Below, one piece after another: positions 34,468 through 46,809 of a stretch of 64,000 bases of DNA. The DNA lies in assembly GCF_002028545.1 (NCBI RefSeq), contig NZ_MWPQ01000003.1:62001-126000 (forward strand), read 5' to 3'. Numbering within the stretch: the stretch's first letter is position 1; every line of letters begins with the position of its first letter. Source of the DNA: Nitrobacter vulgaris. GTDB lineage: Bacteria > Pseudomonadota > Alphaproteobacteria > Rhizobiales > Xanthobacteraceae. The translations under genes and the position numbers were made by a program. The notes under the pieces are model-generated. The model saw only the letters and a list, made by a program, of their open reading frames with translations, was not told the origin of the DNA and made no database searches.

Positions 34468-35022
34468 GTGAACGCCACCCCCGACGTTATCCCGCAAGCC
34501 GACCGCTCGCTGCTTATCGTTGAGGATGACAAACCGTTTCTGGAGCGGCTGTCGCGCGCCATGGAAACGCGCGGCTTCACTGTGACCTCATGCGGCAGCG
34601 TCTCTGATGGTCTTGCGCATATCGGAAAGTCCGCGCCGGCTTTTGCCGTGGTCGATTTGCGGCTGGGCGACGGCAATGGCCTCGACGTTGTGTCAGCGCT
34701 TAAGCGCGAGCGGCCCGATGCTCGAGCGATCGTGCTAACCGGCTACGGCAACATCGCGACCGCTGTGACGGCGGTGAAGATGGGGGCGATCGATTATCTG
34801 TCCAAGCCTGCCGACGCCGACGACGTGGTCGCAGCGCTGCTTGCCAGCGGTACAGAAAAATCCGAGTTGCCGCCGAATCCAATGTCCGCCGATCGCGTGC
34901 GCTGGGAACACATTCAGCGCATTTACGAGATGTGCAGTCGTAACGTGTCGGAAACGGCGCGGCGGCTCAACATGCACCGCCGCACGCTGCAACGTATTCT
35001 GGCGAAACGCGCGCCTCGCTGA
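34468..35022 (+). CDS. regA: Response regulator RegA/PrrA/ActR
   Basis: GTG 34468 with GAGGT upstream gives a 184-residue protein, the typical RegA length; an ATG at 34390 would add 26 unmatched residues. The receiver domain has LLIVEDD, the phospho-acceptor Asp63 in VVDLRLGDGNG, TGYGNIATAV and SKPADADD. After a proline-containing linker the C-terminal Fis-like helix-turn-helix reads NVSETARRLNMHRRTLQRIL, which is nearly invariant in the family. It is the partner of the adjacent regB. No senC lies between them, unlike Rhodobacter. Confidence 0.97.
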   Translation: MNATPDVIPQADRSLLIVEDDKPFLERLSRAMETRGFTVTSCGSVSDGLAHIGKSAPAFAVVDLRLGDGNGLDVVSALKRERPDARAIVLTGYGNIATAVTAVKMGAIDYLSKPADADDVVAALLASGTEKSELPPNPMSADRVRWEHIQRIYEMCSRNVSETARRLNMHRRTLQRILAKRAPR

Positions 35023-35143
35023 GACTGAATTGTTATCCTCCGTTCAAGGGGCGACAGCCGTTCAGCTTTAAGTCAGACGCAGCGTTTCGAGCGAAGTGGC
35101 TTATCGCCTTGCGCTGGCGCCGCCCTCGAGTCACATTCATGCT

Positions 35144-35635
35144 TTAAAATTCACCGTCGGTGTAGCCCTGCGGATCGGCCAGGCGATTGAGACGTTGCGC
35201 CGCCGCGATCCCGAAGCGCAGCATCATCGCCTTGCGCGTCGGTGCCGACAGGCGGTGCTCGGGCGCCTCGCAATGCAAGTAGGCGCCATAGGCGTCTGCA
35301 ACGATTAGCCCCGTATCGCCGGGGAAAATATCGCACGGCAGATCGCGCGTGAAAGCGAAGAACAGGCGATCACAATGCTCTCGGTAATCCTGCCACTTCC
35401 TGTCCGCACGCAAATCCTCGGCCGATGACTTGATCTCGACGATCCAGATCTCGCCGCGTGCATTCACTGCAACGAGATCGGCACGGCGCCCGGACGGAAG
35501 CGACAATTCGCTGAGACACGCAAATCCAAGCGATCGCAAAAGTCTGCCGGTCCCGCGCGCGATCGCCAGCGCGGTCTCCGACTGGCGGCGATCCGGCAGG
35601 GCCACAAAGGCGATGTGAGCGGTATTCGTTTCCAT
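35144..35635 (-). CDS. mmcB: MmcB family DNA repair protein (PF06319)
   Basis: The 163-residue protein has a PD-(D/E)xK-like nuclease core: LPSGRRADLVAVNARGEIWIVEIKSSAEDL gives Asp and ExK, followed by KWQDYREHCDRLFFAF. Caulobacter MmcB is a DNA-damage-induced repair protein acting with ImuABC-type mutagenesis (family knowledge). It converges with regA. No obvious LexA box was found in its short upstream region, which is filled by a dispersed repeat. Confidence 0.87.
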   Translation of the reverse strand: METNTAHIAFVALPDRRQSETALAIARGTGRLLRSLGFACLSELSLPSGRRADLVAVNARGEIWIVEIKSSAEDLRADRKWQDYREHCDRLFFAFTRDLPCDIFPGDTGLIVADAYGAYLHCEAPEHRLSAPTRKAMMLRFGIAAAQRLNRLADPQGYTDGEF

Positions 35636-35639
35636 GCGA

Positions 35640-35862
35640 CTATAGCGTCTTCGAGCGACGTGGGTGCCGGTTCGCGTGAAGAAAACGAGTCAAATCAAAA
35701 CCATAGAACACTACTTCTGATTCCGTCAGAAGCGGAAGGGCTTAGAGCATTTTCCAGCTAAGTGGAATCCGGTTAGCCGTACGAAAATGCTCTTAATCAA
35801 TAACGTGTGCGTACTCTGACCGCAAAACGGTATCCACCTTTGCGGAGTACGCGCTAGGCTCG
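35640..35862. repeat. Composite of dispersed palindromic elements (family A copy 3 plus others)
   Basis: The element begins TATAGCGTCTTCGAGCGACG, continues with GGTTCGCGTGAAGAAAACG, then CTTCTGATTCCGTCAGAAG. A separate dyad AGAGCATTTTCC...GAAAATGCTCT spans 35755-35793, and GCGTACTCTGACCG...CGGAGTACGC spans 35809-35853. Together they fill the gap between mmcB and the MBL-fold gene. Confidence 0.7.
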
Positions 35863-35925
35863 GTGTGTCGCCGGTGATGACGTTAAATCGCTTGGCGAGG
35901 CCGTAAAAATCGGCATTGTGCGCGT

Positions 35926-36594
35926 ATGAGCCGGGACGACCAAAGCAGCACCAAAGTCGGCGCCACCATCATCCCGGTGACGCCGTTCCGACAGAACTGC
36001 ACCCTGTTGTGGTGCGAAGCCACCAAGGATGGGGTGGTGATCGATCCTGGAGGCGATATTCCGCTTGTCAGGGCCGCCATTAAAAAGGCCGGTGTGAGCG
36101 TCGGACGGATCTGGCTGACGCACGGCCATATTGATCATGTGGGCGGCGCCGCGGAGTTGCGCGACGTGCTGAAGGTCCCCATCGAGGGTCCGCATATCGC
36201 CGACAAGTTCCTGCTCGACCATGTCGTCGAAAGCGGATGCCACTACGGCATGACCGGAATGCGCAATTTTGTCCCGGACCGCTGGCTCGAGGAGGGCGAC
36301 CGGGTCGAGTTCGGCCAACTTGCATTCGATGTGCTTCATTGTCCCGGCCATTCGCCGGGAAGCGTGGTTTTTTTCAGCCCGGAGATGCGCTTTGCGCATG
36401 TCGGCGACGTGTTGTTCAACGGTTCCGTCGGCCGCACCGACTTGCCAGGCGGCAGCCATGCCATGCTGATCAAGTCGATTACCGACAAGCTGTTGCCGCT
36501 TGGGGATGACGTTGCTTTCATCTGCGGACATGGTCCGGGGTCGACCATCGGCTACGAGCGCGCAAGCAATCCGTTCCTGACCGGCAACGTGTGA
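35926..36594 (+). CDS. MBL-fold metallo-hydrolase (glyoxalase II/YcbL-like)
   Basis: This 222-residue protein has the metallo-beta-lactamase fold. Metal ligands are visible as THGHIDHVGG, CPGHSPGS, HVGDVLFNGSVGRTD and a late GHGPGSTIG His. The N-terminal TPFRQNCTLLWCE and the short length place it with YcbL/type II glyoxalase-like proteins. The substrate is uncertain; thioesters such as S-lactoylglutathione are possible. Confidence 0.9.
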   Translation: MSRDDQSSTKVGATIIPVTPFRQNCTLLWCEATKDGVVIDPGGDIPLVRAAIKKAGVSVGRIWLTHGHIDHVGGAAELRDVLKVPIEGPHIADKFLLDHVVESGCHYGMTGMRNFVPDRWLEEGDRVEFGQLAFDVLHCPGHSPGSVVFFSPEMRFAHVGDVLFNGSVGRTDLPGGSHAMLIKSITDKLLPLGDDVAFICGHGPGSTIGYERASNPFLTGNV

Positions 36595-36730
36595 CTCCTC
36601 TCAGGTTCGAGACCAAGAGTGATCGCCTGTCGGTCTCGACACAGAACGGATCACGCCATGCGCAGGACCGCCGCCACTCTCCACGGCGATGGATGATGGA
36701 TGGTGCCGACACACATCTCGCAAGCCGATA

Positions 36731-39550
<2,820 letters not shown>

Positions 39551-39732
39551 TGATGGACAAGTTTTGTTAGGTAGCCCGTCGGGAGGGGTGACCCCAATGA
39601 CGCCGCATACCGGGTCACAATCGGCACAGAACGCGCTGTCCTCCCTTTGGTTCCAATTATTTTTTTGCGGATGTGACGCCGGCGCCCCCGGAGCCGACGT
39701 CGCGCCCCGCTCTCGCGGCGGACGGACAGCCG

Positions 39733-40815
39733 TCAGTTCAGCTTGACCACTTCCACCCGGCGATTCCTGGCTCGGCCGTCGTCGGCGTCATTCGAGGCGG
39801 CGGGCGCCATCATGCCGACGCCGGCTGCGCGCAGCCGCTTCGGATCGATCCCGTGGTTTGCCGCCAACACCTTCACTACCGCCTCGGCCCGGCGCCGCGA
39901 CAGGTCGAGGTTGTGGTCGAACGCGCCCTGATTGTCGGTGTGGCCGACGATCAGCACCGCGAGCTTCGGGTCGTTCTTGAGCAGACCTGCGATCTCGGCC
40001 AGCGTGGGGCCGGACTCGGGTTTGAGCTCGGCTTTGTCGGTGTCGAAGAAGATGCCGTAGAGCGCGACTCGGCCGGTCGTACCGATGCTCCGCGCCATCT
40101 CCTCGGCCTTAACCACGACCATCTTTTGTTCGCGGGGCTTGGGTTCGACAATATGGACCAGCGCCACGGTTCGTTCATTAAATGCCTTGCAGTACAGGTT
40201 GTCCTCGACCTGAAAGGTTTGCACGGTGACATAGGCATCGCCGCCGCCTTGCGGGATCTTCGCAGCGAAGAACCGCTGATCGTCGACATGGGATGTCAGC
40301 GCGCATTTGCCGTTTGAAAAGTCGGCGTCCTTCAGCTGGTTTGCGTAAACGAAATACATCATGAGGCTCATTTCGCCGCCGCCGCCCTCGCTGGAGCGCT
40401 CGGGATCGCCGCCGCATTCTTCCTTCTTGCAAGTGTAGAGGATTTCGCCACCGGCCTCCTTCACGACGTCCTGATAGTTGCGCAACACCTCCAGCGGCGA
40501 GCGTCCGGCCGGTAGCAGATAGGCAATACGAGTGCGCGCGCCCTCGATTTCGATTTCCTTTTTCGGTTTGAACACCTGATTGTTCATCCGATCGCGCTGA
40601 TCGTCGCCCGCCTTCTCAAGCCTTGACAGCGGCACCTTGAAATCGGTGAAGGCGAGGCGCTCATAGCTCACGATGAACGAGCCGTCGTAACGCTTCAGCA
40701 GCGCGTTATCCCTGGCGCCGGCAATATCCTTGGTTGGAATGACAGCGTCGGCGCGAGCCGCGGTCGCACCGAATAAACCGATCGCAACAGTCAGCATGGC
40801 AATCTGCTTGAGCAT
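39733..40815 (-). CDS. OmpA-family outer membrane/periplasmic protein
   Basis: From ATG 40815 the product has 360 residues with a signal peptide (MLKQIAMLTVAIGLFGATAARA). The N-terminal 230 residues form a domain resembling DUF4892 (YLLPAGRSPLEVLRNYQDV, TCKKEECGG with paired cysteines). The C-terminal OmpA domain binds peptidoglycan, with FDTDKAELKPES, VGHTDNQGAFDHNLDLSRRRA and the final GRARNRRVEV. In E. coli YiaD-like proteins this layout links the envelope to the wall; the N-terminal role is unknown. Confidence 0.88.
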   Translation of the reverse strand: MLKQIAMLTVAIGLFGATAARADAVIPTKDIAGARDNALLKRYDGSFIVSYERLAFTDFKVPLSRLEKAGDDQRDRMNNQVFKPKKEIEIEGARTRIAYLLPAGRSPLEVLRNYQDVVKEAGGEILYTCKKEECGGDPERSSEGGGGEMSLMMYFVYANQLKDADFSNGKCALTSHVDDQRFFAAKIPQGGGDAYVTVQTFQVEDNLYCKAFNERTVALVHIVEPKPREQKMVVVKAEEMARSIGTTGRVALYGIFFDTDKAELKPESGPTLAEIAGLLKNDPKLAVLIVGHTDNQGAFDHNLDLSRRRAEAVVKVLAANHGIDPKRLRAAGVGMMAPAASNDADDGRARNRRVEVVKLN

Positions 40816-40984
40816 TCTATGAAATCTCCATGGCAAAGCATCACACCAAGCCGATTGGCTGTTCTCTGACAAGGGACTATCGTGTCGAAGGATCGCTGGG
40901 GAAAAGGAGTCGATGGACGTGCGCCGTCGGACTCGCCCGACCGCGCTGATTACCGTTGCTCAATACTTGACGGACTGCGGCTCC

Positions 40985-41905
40985 TTAACCCCACGGACCC
41001 CGGCGAGGGCCACTGTTCCAGGGGCCGCGGGAGTCAGGCGCCGCGCGGGGGGCAAGACCTTCGCCGGACTGCCCGGCGAGCTTCTGCAATGCGGCGATGC
41101 GGTTTTCGGTCGAGGGATGAGTCGCGAACAGGTTATCCATACCGTGTCCCGACAGTGGGTTGATGATGAACATGTGCGCGGTCGCGGGCACGCGCTCCGC
41201 CTCCATGTTTGGGATCTGATGCGCGGCATTGTCGATCTTGGCCAGTGCCGAAGCGAGCCACATCGGCTGGCCGCAGATGCGCGCGCCCATCTCGTCGGCG
41301 GCGTATTCGCGGGTGCGGCTGATCGCCATTTGCACCAGCATGGCTCCGAGCGGCGCGAGGATCATCATCGCCAGCGAGCCGATGATACCGGGGCCGTTGT
41401 TGTCGCGGTTACCACCGAAGAACATGCCGAACTGCGCCAGCATCGAGATCGCGCCCGCGAAGGTCGCAGTAATGGTCATCAGCAACGTGTCGTGATGTTT
41501 GATATGCGCAAGTTCATGCGCGATCACGCCGGCCAGTTCCTCGCGGCTGAGCGACTGCATCAGTCCCGTCGTCACCGCCACGGCGGCATTCTCCGGATTG
41601 CGGCCGGTGGCAAAAGCGTTGGGCTGCGGTTTGTCCATCACGAACACGCGCGGCATCGGCAGGCTGGCACGCGCAGCAAGCTCGGACACCAGCCGGTGCA
41701 GGTCTGGCGCGGTGCCGGCATCGGCCTCATGTGCGCCGTACATCGACAACACCATGCGGTCGGAGTTCCAATAAGCGAAGATATTGGTCGCGGCGGCGAC
41801 GACGAGCGCTATCGTCGCGCCGCTGGCGCCGCCGATCAAATAGCCCACGCCCATGAACAGGCCGGTGAGCCCCGCCAGCAGGATCGCAGTACGGAAATAG
41901 TTCAT
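40985..41905 (-). CDS. htpX: Membrane zinc metalloprotease HtpX
   Basis: It is an inner-membrane M48 protease for quality control of membrane proteins. ATG 41905 with GAGAGG upstream gives 306 residues. Two N-terminal TM helices ([20 protein letters not shown] and [17 protein letters not shown]) precede the catalytic motif [16 protein letters not shown] (HExxH), then two more TM helices and the third zinc ligand in [12 protein letters not shown]. The C-terminal tail is Gly/Pro/Arg-rich. A longer in-frame start at 42232 is not conserved. Confidence 0.96.
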   Translation of the reverse strand: MNYFRTAILLAGLTGLFMGVGYLIGGASGATIALVVAAATNIFAYWNSDRMVLSMYGAHEADAGTAPDLHRLVSELAARASLPMPRVFVMDKPQPNAFATGRNPENAAVAVTTGLMQSLSREELAGVIAHELAHIKHHDTLLMTITATFAGAISMLAQFGMFFGGNRDNNGPGIIGSLAMMILAPLGAMLVQMAISRTREYAADEMGARICGQPMWLASALAKIDNAAHQIPNMEAERVPATAHMFIINPLSGHGMDNLFATHPSTENRIAALQKLAGQSGEGLAPRAAPDSRGPWNSGPRRGPWG

Positions 41906-42404
41906 TAAACCTCTCGAAACCCTCACCGGATTTGGTGGCCGGCATCCAGAACATGGGAATTGCGTATCAGGGCGCGCAAGTGCGGCGGCCCGTCGCGGCG
42001 CCAGATAGATCGATTTTTCTTCTATGAAGCGATCAGCTGGCCAAATCTGGTTCAGGATCGGCATAGGCATGGCCTGCGACGCTCCCGCCAATTCCAGGAC
42101 CAGAAACGTCGCCATTCCAGCGCTCCGAAGCTCCGAGTCATCCGGCGAGATCCGGAGCGACAAGCTCGAAGGTCGCGGTCCCGAAACGGACGGCGTGATC
42201 GGACTCGGTAATGGCGAGAAGGTCGGCCCCAAAGGGGCTTGGATCAGGTGATGGGGTTATGGCGCGAGGGCTATTTCCGCTTCCGCCGAATAACGGACTG
42301 CCTTTGGCCGGACCCGTACCGTGCCGCATATTACGATCGTAAGGCCTTGCGCAAGGACAGCGCATCCGCAGAGCTTCGGTCGCGGAGCAAGAGCGCTGCC
42401 TGGC

Positions 42405-42470
42405 TAGAGTCTTTGATTTGACGCGTTTTTTTCACGCGAACCGGATTCCACTTCGCTCGCGACCGGTTCA
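42405..42470 (-). repeat. Dispersed palindromic element (family A, copy 4)
   Basis: CTAGAGTCTTTGATTTGACGCG, a T-run with TTCACGCGAACCGG, and CCACTTCGCTCGCGACCGG are the reverse-strand pieces of the same repeat seen at 2215, 13455 and 35640. Confidence 0.65.
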
Positions 42471-42472
42471 TG

Positions 42473-42507
42473 AAGAAAGCCGCATCGCGATGCGATGCGG
42501 CTTTCTT
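42473..42507. terminator. Terminator-like hairpin after the double-barrel porin gene
   Basis: AAGAAAGCCGCATC (42473-42486) pairs perfectly with GATGCGGCTTTCTT (42494-42507) across a seven-base loop. The flanks are T/A-rich enough to act in either direction. It lies 60 bases beyond the stop of the porin gene. Confidence 0.75.
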
Positions 42508-42567
42508 GCCCACTCCCCCAAGATTTATTCCGTCAGACCAGGACTTTGAAACCCTGGCCTTTTCCGA

Positions 42568-43935
42568 TCAGTAGTTTGCGACCGTCGGCGTATTGAAGTG
42601 ATAGTTCAGGCCGGTGCGGAAGATGTGCTCCTCCGCGCCGGTGCTCATTACGAACGGCCCGCCACCGATATTGAATCGTGAACGGCCGAGATCGACGTAG
42701 AGATATTCCGTCGTTGAGGTCCAGTTCGGCCCGAACAGGGGGCCGCCGAACAGGTTCACGATGGGAAGCGGCGTCTCGATGCCACCGCCCACGGTGTAGC
42801 CGGTGCGGGTGTTGGAGAAGCTAAAATTGTTGAGCGCAGTCTTGACGTTGCCATAGGCGAAACCGCCGGTCGCGTAGAACATCGAGGGTCCGATGGCGTA
42901 GCCGAGGCGGCCGCGCGCGGTGCCAAACCACTGCAGCTTCGAATTGAAATTGACAGAAGCCCCCGGCACGCAGCCGAAGCAGGTCTTGTTGTCCTCCAGG
43001 GTCGAGCCCTGGAAGTCGGTCTCGAGGCCAAAGACGATGTTACCAGCCTGCCAGTTGTAGCCGATCTGGCCGCCGCCGATGAAGCCGCTGGGCGCGAGAT
43101 TGAATCGGGCGAGCGGATTTCCAGCCGCATCGGAGATGGTGTTGCGGTTGCGACCGAGTCCGCCGCCGGCATTGCCGCCGATATACAGGCCGTTCCAGTT
43201 TGCCGTGACTGTCGGTACGTACGGGCTGCCGGGGCCGCCGATGCGATAGTTCACGCCGGCGCGGAAGATATTCTCGTGCAGCTCGGAACGCAGCGCCTGA
43301 CCGGGAAGACCTGCGAAGGCTTGGTTACCCAGATCGAGATAAAGGTACTCGATCTTGCCGGTCCAGTTGCCGCCGAGCGCGGCTTCGACGCCGCTGCCCC
43401 AGGTCCAGCCGCTGCGTCCGCCGCCGAACGCGGACGGCACGCCACCTTGAATGACTGTGGTGCCAACGTTACCGTAGGCCCAACCGCCGGTTAGGTAGGT
43501 CATCATCGGACCGTTAACCAGACCGACGCGGCCGCGCGCCGTGCCGAACCAGTTGAGTCTCTGATTATACTGGAGCGCGCCGACAAAATTGGTCCGGGTG
43601 TCGGTCATGTCGGCGCCTTGGAGGTCAGCTTCGACGCCGAATACGATCGGGCCCAGGAACGAATTGGTCTGCCAATTGTAGCCGATCTGGCCGCCGCCAA
43701 CCGCGCCGAGCGGCTGCAGATGCGTCGAAATTGCCCCGGGGGGACCAAAATTATGCACGGTTTGATTGCGACCAACCCCGAGGCCGGCGTTCACGCCGAA
43801 GTAAAGGCCAGTCCAGTCATAGACCGGAGCCATCGGCGGAGCCTTGGTGTAAGGCCGCGGTGCAAGATCCGCCGCCTGGGCGCTCATCGCGGTGCTGGCC
43901 AGCAGAACGCCGAGCAGAATTTTTTTCATTTTCAT
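42568..43935 (-). CDS. Tandem double Omp25/31-like outer membrane beta-barrel protein
   Basis: From ATG 43935 the product has 455 residues with a signal peptide ending AQA. It contains two copies of an eight-stranded Omp25-type barrel: residues 41-231 (WTGLYFGVNAGLGVGRN, LNWFGTARGRVGLVNGP, GWAYGNV, EYLYLDLG, FRAGVNYRI) and 247-447 (WNGLYIGGNAGGGLGRN, LQWFGTARGRLGYAIGP, GFAYGNV, EYLYVDLG, FRTGLNYHF). Ordinary members contain one barrel of about 220 residues. An insertion with two cysteines (CFGC, 319-322) occurs only in the second copy. It likely has an outer-membrane location with structural or adhesion roles. Confidence 0.9.
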   Translation of the reverse strand: MKMKKILLGVLLASTAMSAQAADLAPRPYTKAPPMAPVYDWTGLYFGVNAGLGVGRNQTVHNFGPPGAISTHLQPLGAVGGGQIGYNWQTNSFLGPIVFGVEADLQGADMTDTRTNFVGALQYNQRLNWFGTARGRVGLVNGPMMTYLTGGWAYGNVGTTVIQGGVPSAFGGGRSGWTWGSGVEAALGGNWTGKIEYLYLDLGNQAFAGLPGQALRSELHENIFRAGVNYRIGGPGSPYVPTVTANWNGLYIGGNAGGGLGRNRNTISDAAGNPLARFNLAPSGFIGGGQIGYNWQAGNIVFGLETDFQGSTLEDNKTCFGCVPGASVNFNSKLQWFGTARGRLGYAIGPSMFYATGGFAYGNVKTALNNFSFSNTRTGYTVGGGIETPLPIVNLFGGPLFGPNWTSTTEYLYVDLGRSRFNIGGGPFVMSTGAEEHIFRTGLNYHFNTPTVANY

Positions 43936-44157
43936 TATGATGGTCCCCGACTGCAAATGACCGCGAGACTGTACGCTTCGGCGGGAAACTTGTCTGTGGT
44001 TCGGTAGCCACACCTGATAGGGAATGATGTGGTGACGGCGAAAACCTTGCAAAATCAGCATCAAAATCAGCATCTGGCATAACAATGCCGGACCCTATCG
44101 CGGCTTGTCCGCGCCTCCCAAGCCGCGCTGAACCCCACTCCGACCGTTTGCGGGGGG

Positions 44158-46746
44158 ATGCTGATTCGCTTTCGATCCCCGCCAACTCGACCGGACGGGC
44201 GGGACGGCCTACCTTCTCGGAGCGTGGGAATCGCTGATCGCGAAAAGCAGCCCTTGCTGCCTGACGGCTTTCTGCGCTGGTTTGCGGCGCGGGGATGGTC
44301 GCCGCGTGCCCACCAGCTGGCGTTGCTGCGAAAGGCCCGTGCCGGCCGTTCGGCGCTGCTGATCGCCCCCACCGGCGCGGGCAAGACGCTGGCCGGATTT
44401 CTGCCCACGCTGGTGGACATCTCTTCTCCCTCTCCCCTTGCGGGAGAGGGAAGGCACCTTCACACCCTCTATATTTCTCCACTGAAAGCGCTGGCGGTCG
44501 ATATCGCCCGCAATCTGGAAACCCCGATCACCGAGATGAATCTGCCGATCCGGGTCGAGACCCGCACCGGCGATACGCCGGTGTCACGCCGGCAGCGGCA
44601 GCGGCGTTATCCGCCGGACATCTTGCTGACTACCCCTGAACAGATCGCGCTTCTGCTGGCGTCGGACGATGCGCCGTTTTTGTTTTCGTCGTTGCGGCGC
44701 GTTGTGCTCGATGAACTGCACGCGCTGGTGACCTCGAAACGAGGCGATCTGTTGTCACTGGCGCTCGCCCGGCTGTGGCTGCTCGCTCCGCGAATGCGTA
44801 CGATCGGCTTGTCGGCGACGGTGGCCGAACCGGAGTCGCTGGCGCGATTCCTGGTGCCGCAGCCCGAAGGCAAGGCCGTTTCGGCTGACATTGTCGAGGC
44901 CGAAGGCGCAGCCGCTCCAATTGTCGAGATGCTGGATACCAGCGAACGGCTGCCGTGGGCGGGACATTCGGCGCGTCATGCGTTGACTGAAATCTACGAT
45001 CTCATCAGGCGCAACAGGACCACGCTGGTGTTCGTCAACACCCGGAGCCAGGCTGAGATGTTGTTTCAGGATCTCTGGCGCATCAACGACGACGGTCTCG
45101 CCATCGCGCTGCATCACGGCTCACTCGACGTCGCGCAGCGCCGCAAGGTGGAGCAGGCGATGACGGATGGCCGGCTGCGCGGGGTGGTCTGCACGTCGTC
45201 CCTGGATCTTGGCGTCGATTGGGGCGACGTCGATCTCGTCATCAATATTGGTGCGCCCAAGGGTGCCTCGCGGCTGATGCAGCGGATCGGCCGCGCCAAT
45301 CACCGTCTTGATGAAGCCTCGCGCGCAGTTTTAGTGCCGGCTAATCGGTTCGAAGTGCTGGAATGCCGCGCCGCCATTGATGCGGTCAACGAAAATGCGC
45401 AGGACACGCCGCCGTTGCGCTCCGGTGCGCTCGATGTGCTCGCGCAGCATGTTCTGGGCTGCGCCTGCGGCGAGCCGTTCCGCGCCGATGAGCTTTATGA
45501 CGAGGTGCGAACCGCCATACCCTATGCGGCGCTGACGCGTGCTGATTTCGACGGCGTGATCGATTTCGTCGCCACCGGCGGCTATGCGCTGAAAAGCTAC
45601 GAACGATTTGCCCGCATCCGGCAGGACAAAGAGGGGCGCTGGCGCGTCGCCAATCCGAAGGTAAAACAAAGCTACCGCCTCAACGTCGGCACCATCGTCG
45701 AGGAGGCGATGCTGAAGGTGAAGCTGGTGCGCTCGCGGCACGGCGGTTCCGGTTCGACCGGCGCGATCGCGCGTGGCGGCCGCATGTTAGGTGAGATCGA
45801 AGAATATTTCATTGAAGGTCTCGTCGTCGGCGACACCTTCGTGTTCGGCGGCGAGATTGTGCGTTACGAGGCGCTGTCCGAGGATCAGGTCTATGTTTCG
45901 CGTGCCAATGACGAGAGCCCGAAGGTGCCGTCCTACATGGGCGGCAAGTTTCCGCTCTCGACCTATCTGGCCGAGCGGGTTCGCAACCTGCTCGACGACA
46001 AGCGCGCATGGCGCGGCCTGCCGGAACAGGTGCGCGAATGGTTGATGCTGCAGTCACATTTTTCGCGTGTGCCGCATGCGCGCGAGATGATCGTTGAAAC
46101 CTTTCCGCGCGCCGACAAGCATTATCTGGTCTGTTATCCGTTCGAAGGCCGGCTTGCGCACCAGACTCTCGGCATGTTGCTGACGCGGCGATTGGAGCGT
46201 GCGCGTGCGCGACCGCTTGGCTTTGTCGCCAACGAGTATGCGCTCGCGATCTGGATGCTGGGGGACGCTTCGTCGATGATCCGGGAGCGCCGGTTCGATC
46301 TCGATGCGTTGTTTGATCCGGACATGCTGGGTGATGATCTCGAGGCATGGCTTGCGGAATCCGCGTTGATGAAGCGCACCTTCCGCAATTGCGCAATCAT
46401 TTCGGGCCTGATCGCCCGCCGTTTCACCGGGGCGGAAAAGAGCCGACGGCAGGTCTTGTTCTCGACCGATCTTGTTTACGATGTGCTGCGCAAGCATCAA
46501 CCCGATCATGTGCTGCTGCGAGCGGCCCGCGCCGACGCTGCGACCGGACTGCTGGATATCCGCCGCTTGAGCGATATGCTGGCGCGGATCAAAGGCCGGA
46601 TTACCCACAAGCCGCTCGATCGCATTTCGCCACTGGCGGTTCCGGTGATGCTGGAAATCGGCCGCGAGGCGGTTTATGGCGAGGCGTCCGACGAGTTGCT
46701 CGCGGAAGCGGCCGACGATCTCGTCAAGGAGGCGATGGAGCGGTGA
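44158..46746 (+). CDS. Ligase-associated DNA damage response DEXH-box helicase (Lhr family)
   Basis: This is an 862-residue superfamily 2 helicase. Motif I is IAPTGAGKTLAGF, motif Ia YISPLKALAVD, motif II VLDELHAL, motif III SATV and motif VI LMQRIGRANHR; the GVVCTSSLDLGVDWG block is typical of Lhr. The C-terminal half holds the winged-helix and DUF4175/Lhr core domain. Between motifs I and Ia sits a stretch SPSPLAGEGR encoded by a palindromic sequence (44424-44452) that looks like an inserted repeat. The pdeM gene follows by 63 bases; the ATP-dependent ligase and exonuclease of the usual four-gene set are absent here. Confidence 0.92.
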   Translation: MLIRFRSPPTRPDGRDGLPSRSVGIADREKQPLLPDGFLRWFAARGWSPRAHQLALLRKARAGRSALLIAPTGAGKTLAGFLPTLVDISSPSPLAGEGRHLHTLYISPLKALAVDIARNLETPITEMNLPIRVETRTGDTPVSRRQRQRRYPPDILLTTPEQIALLLASDDAPFLFSSLRRVVLDELHALVTSKRGDLLSLALARLWLLAPRMRTIGLSATVAEPESLARFLVPQPEGKAVSADIVEAEGAAAPIVEMLDTSERLPWAGHSARHALTEIYDLIRRNRTTLVFVNTRSQAEMLFQDLWRINDDGLAIALHHGSLDVAQRRKVEQAMTDGRLRGVVCTSSLDLGVDWGDVDLVINIGAPKGASRLMQRIGRANHRLDEASRAVLVPANRFEVLECRAAIDAVNENAQDTPPLRSGALDVLAQHVLGCACGEPFRADELYDEVRTAIPYAALTRADFDGVIDFVATGGYALKSYERFARIRQDKEGRWRVANPKVKQSYRLNVGTIVEEAMLKVKLVRSRHGGSGSTGAIARGGRMLGEIEEYFIEGLVVGDTFVFGGEIVRYEALSEDQVYVSRANDESPKVPSYMGGKFPLSTYLAERVRNLLDDKRAWRGLPEQVREWLMLQSHFSRVPHAREMIVETFPRADKHYLVCYPFEGRLAHQTLGMLLTRRLERARARPLGFVANEYALAIWMLGDASSMIRERRFDLDALFDPDMLGDDLEAWLAESALMKRTFRNCAIISGLIARRFTGAEKSRRQVLFSTDLVYDVLRKHQPDHVLLRAARADAATGLLDIRRLSDMLARIKGRITHKPLDRISPLAVPVMLEIGREAVYGEASDELLAEAADDLVKEAMER
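44424..44452. repeat. Palindromic element captured in frame within the helicase gene
   Basis: CCCTCTCCC and GGGAGAGGG form a hairpin around CTTGC, flanked by TCT and AAG. This CCCTCTCCC-type palindrome is a frequent intergenic repeat in related genomes, and a partial relative (CCCTTTCC...AGGAGAGGG) lies at 19931-19955 after metZ. Here it is translated. Confidence 0.6.
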
Positions 46747-46809
46747 TGTCCTCGCGGTCCATATTTGCCGTGTTCCCATGGCCTCCGCTCTTTTCGGAAG
46801 ATCGTTCGC

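Larger units (their letters stand above)
41906..42567. other. 662-base intergenic region between htpX and the porin gene
   Basis: I see no gene here. The right half carries a dispersed palindrome (42405-42470) and a terminator-like hairpin (42473-42507) for the porin gene. The left part (41906-42240) has frames on both strands without ribosome sites or recognisable motifs. Confidence 0.5.
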
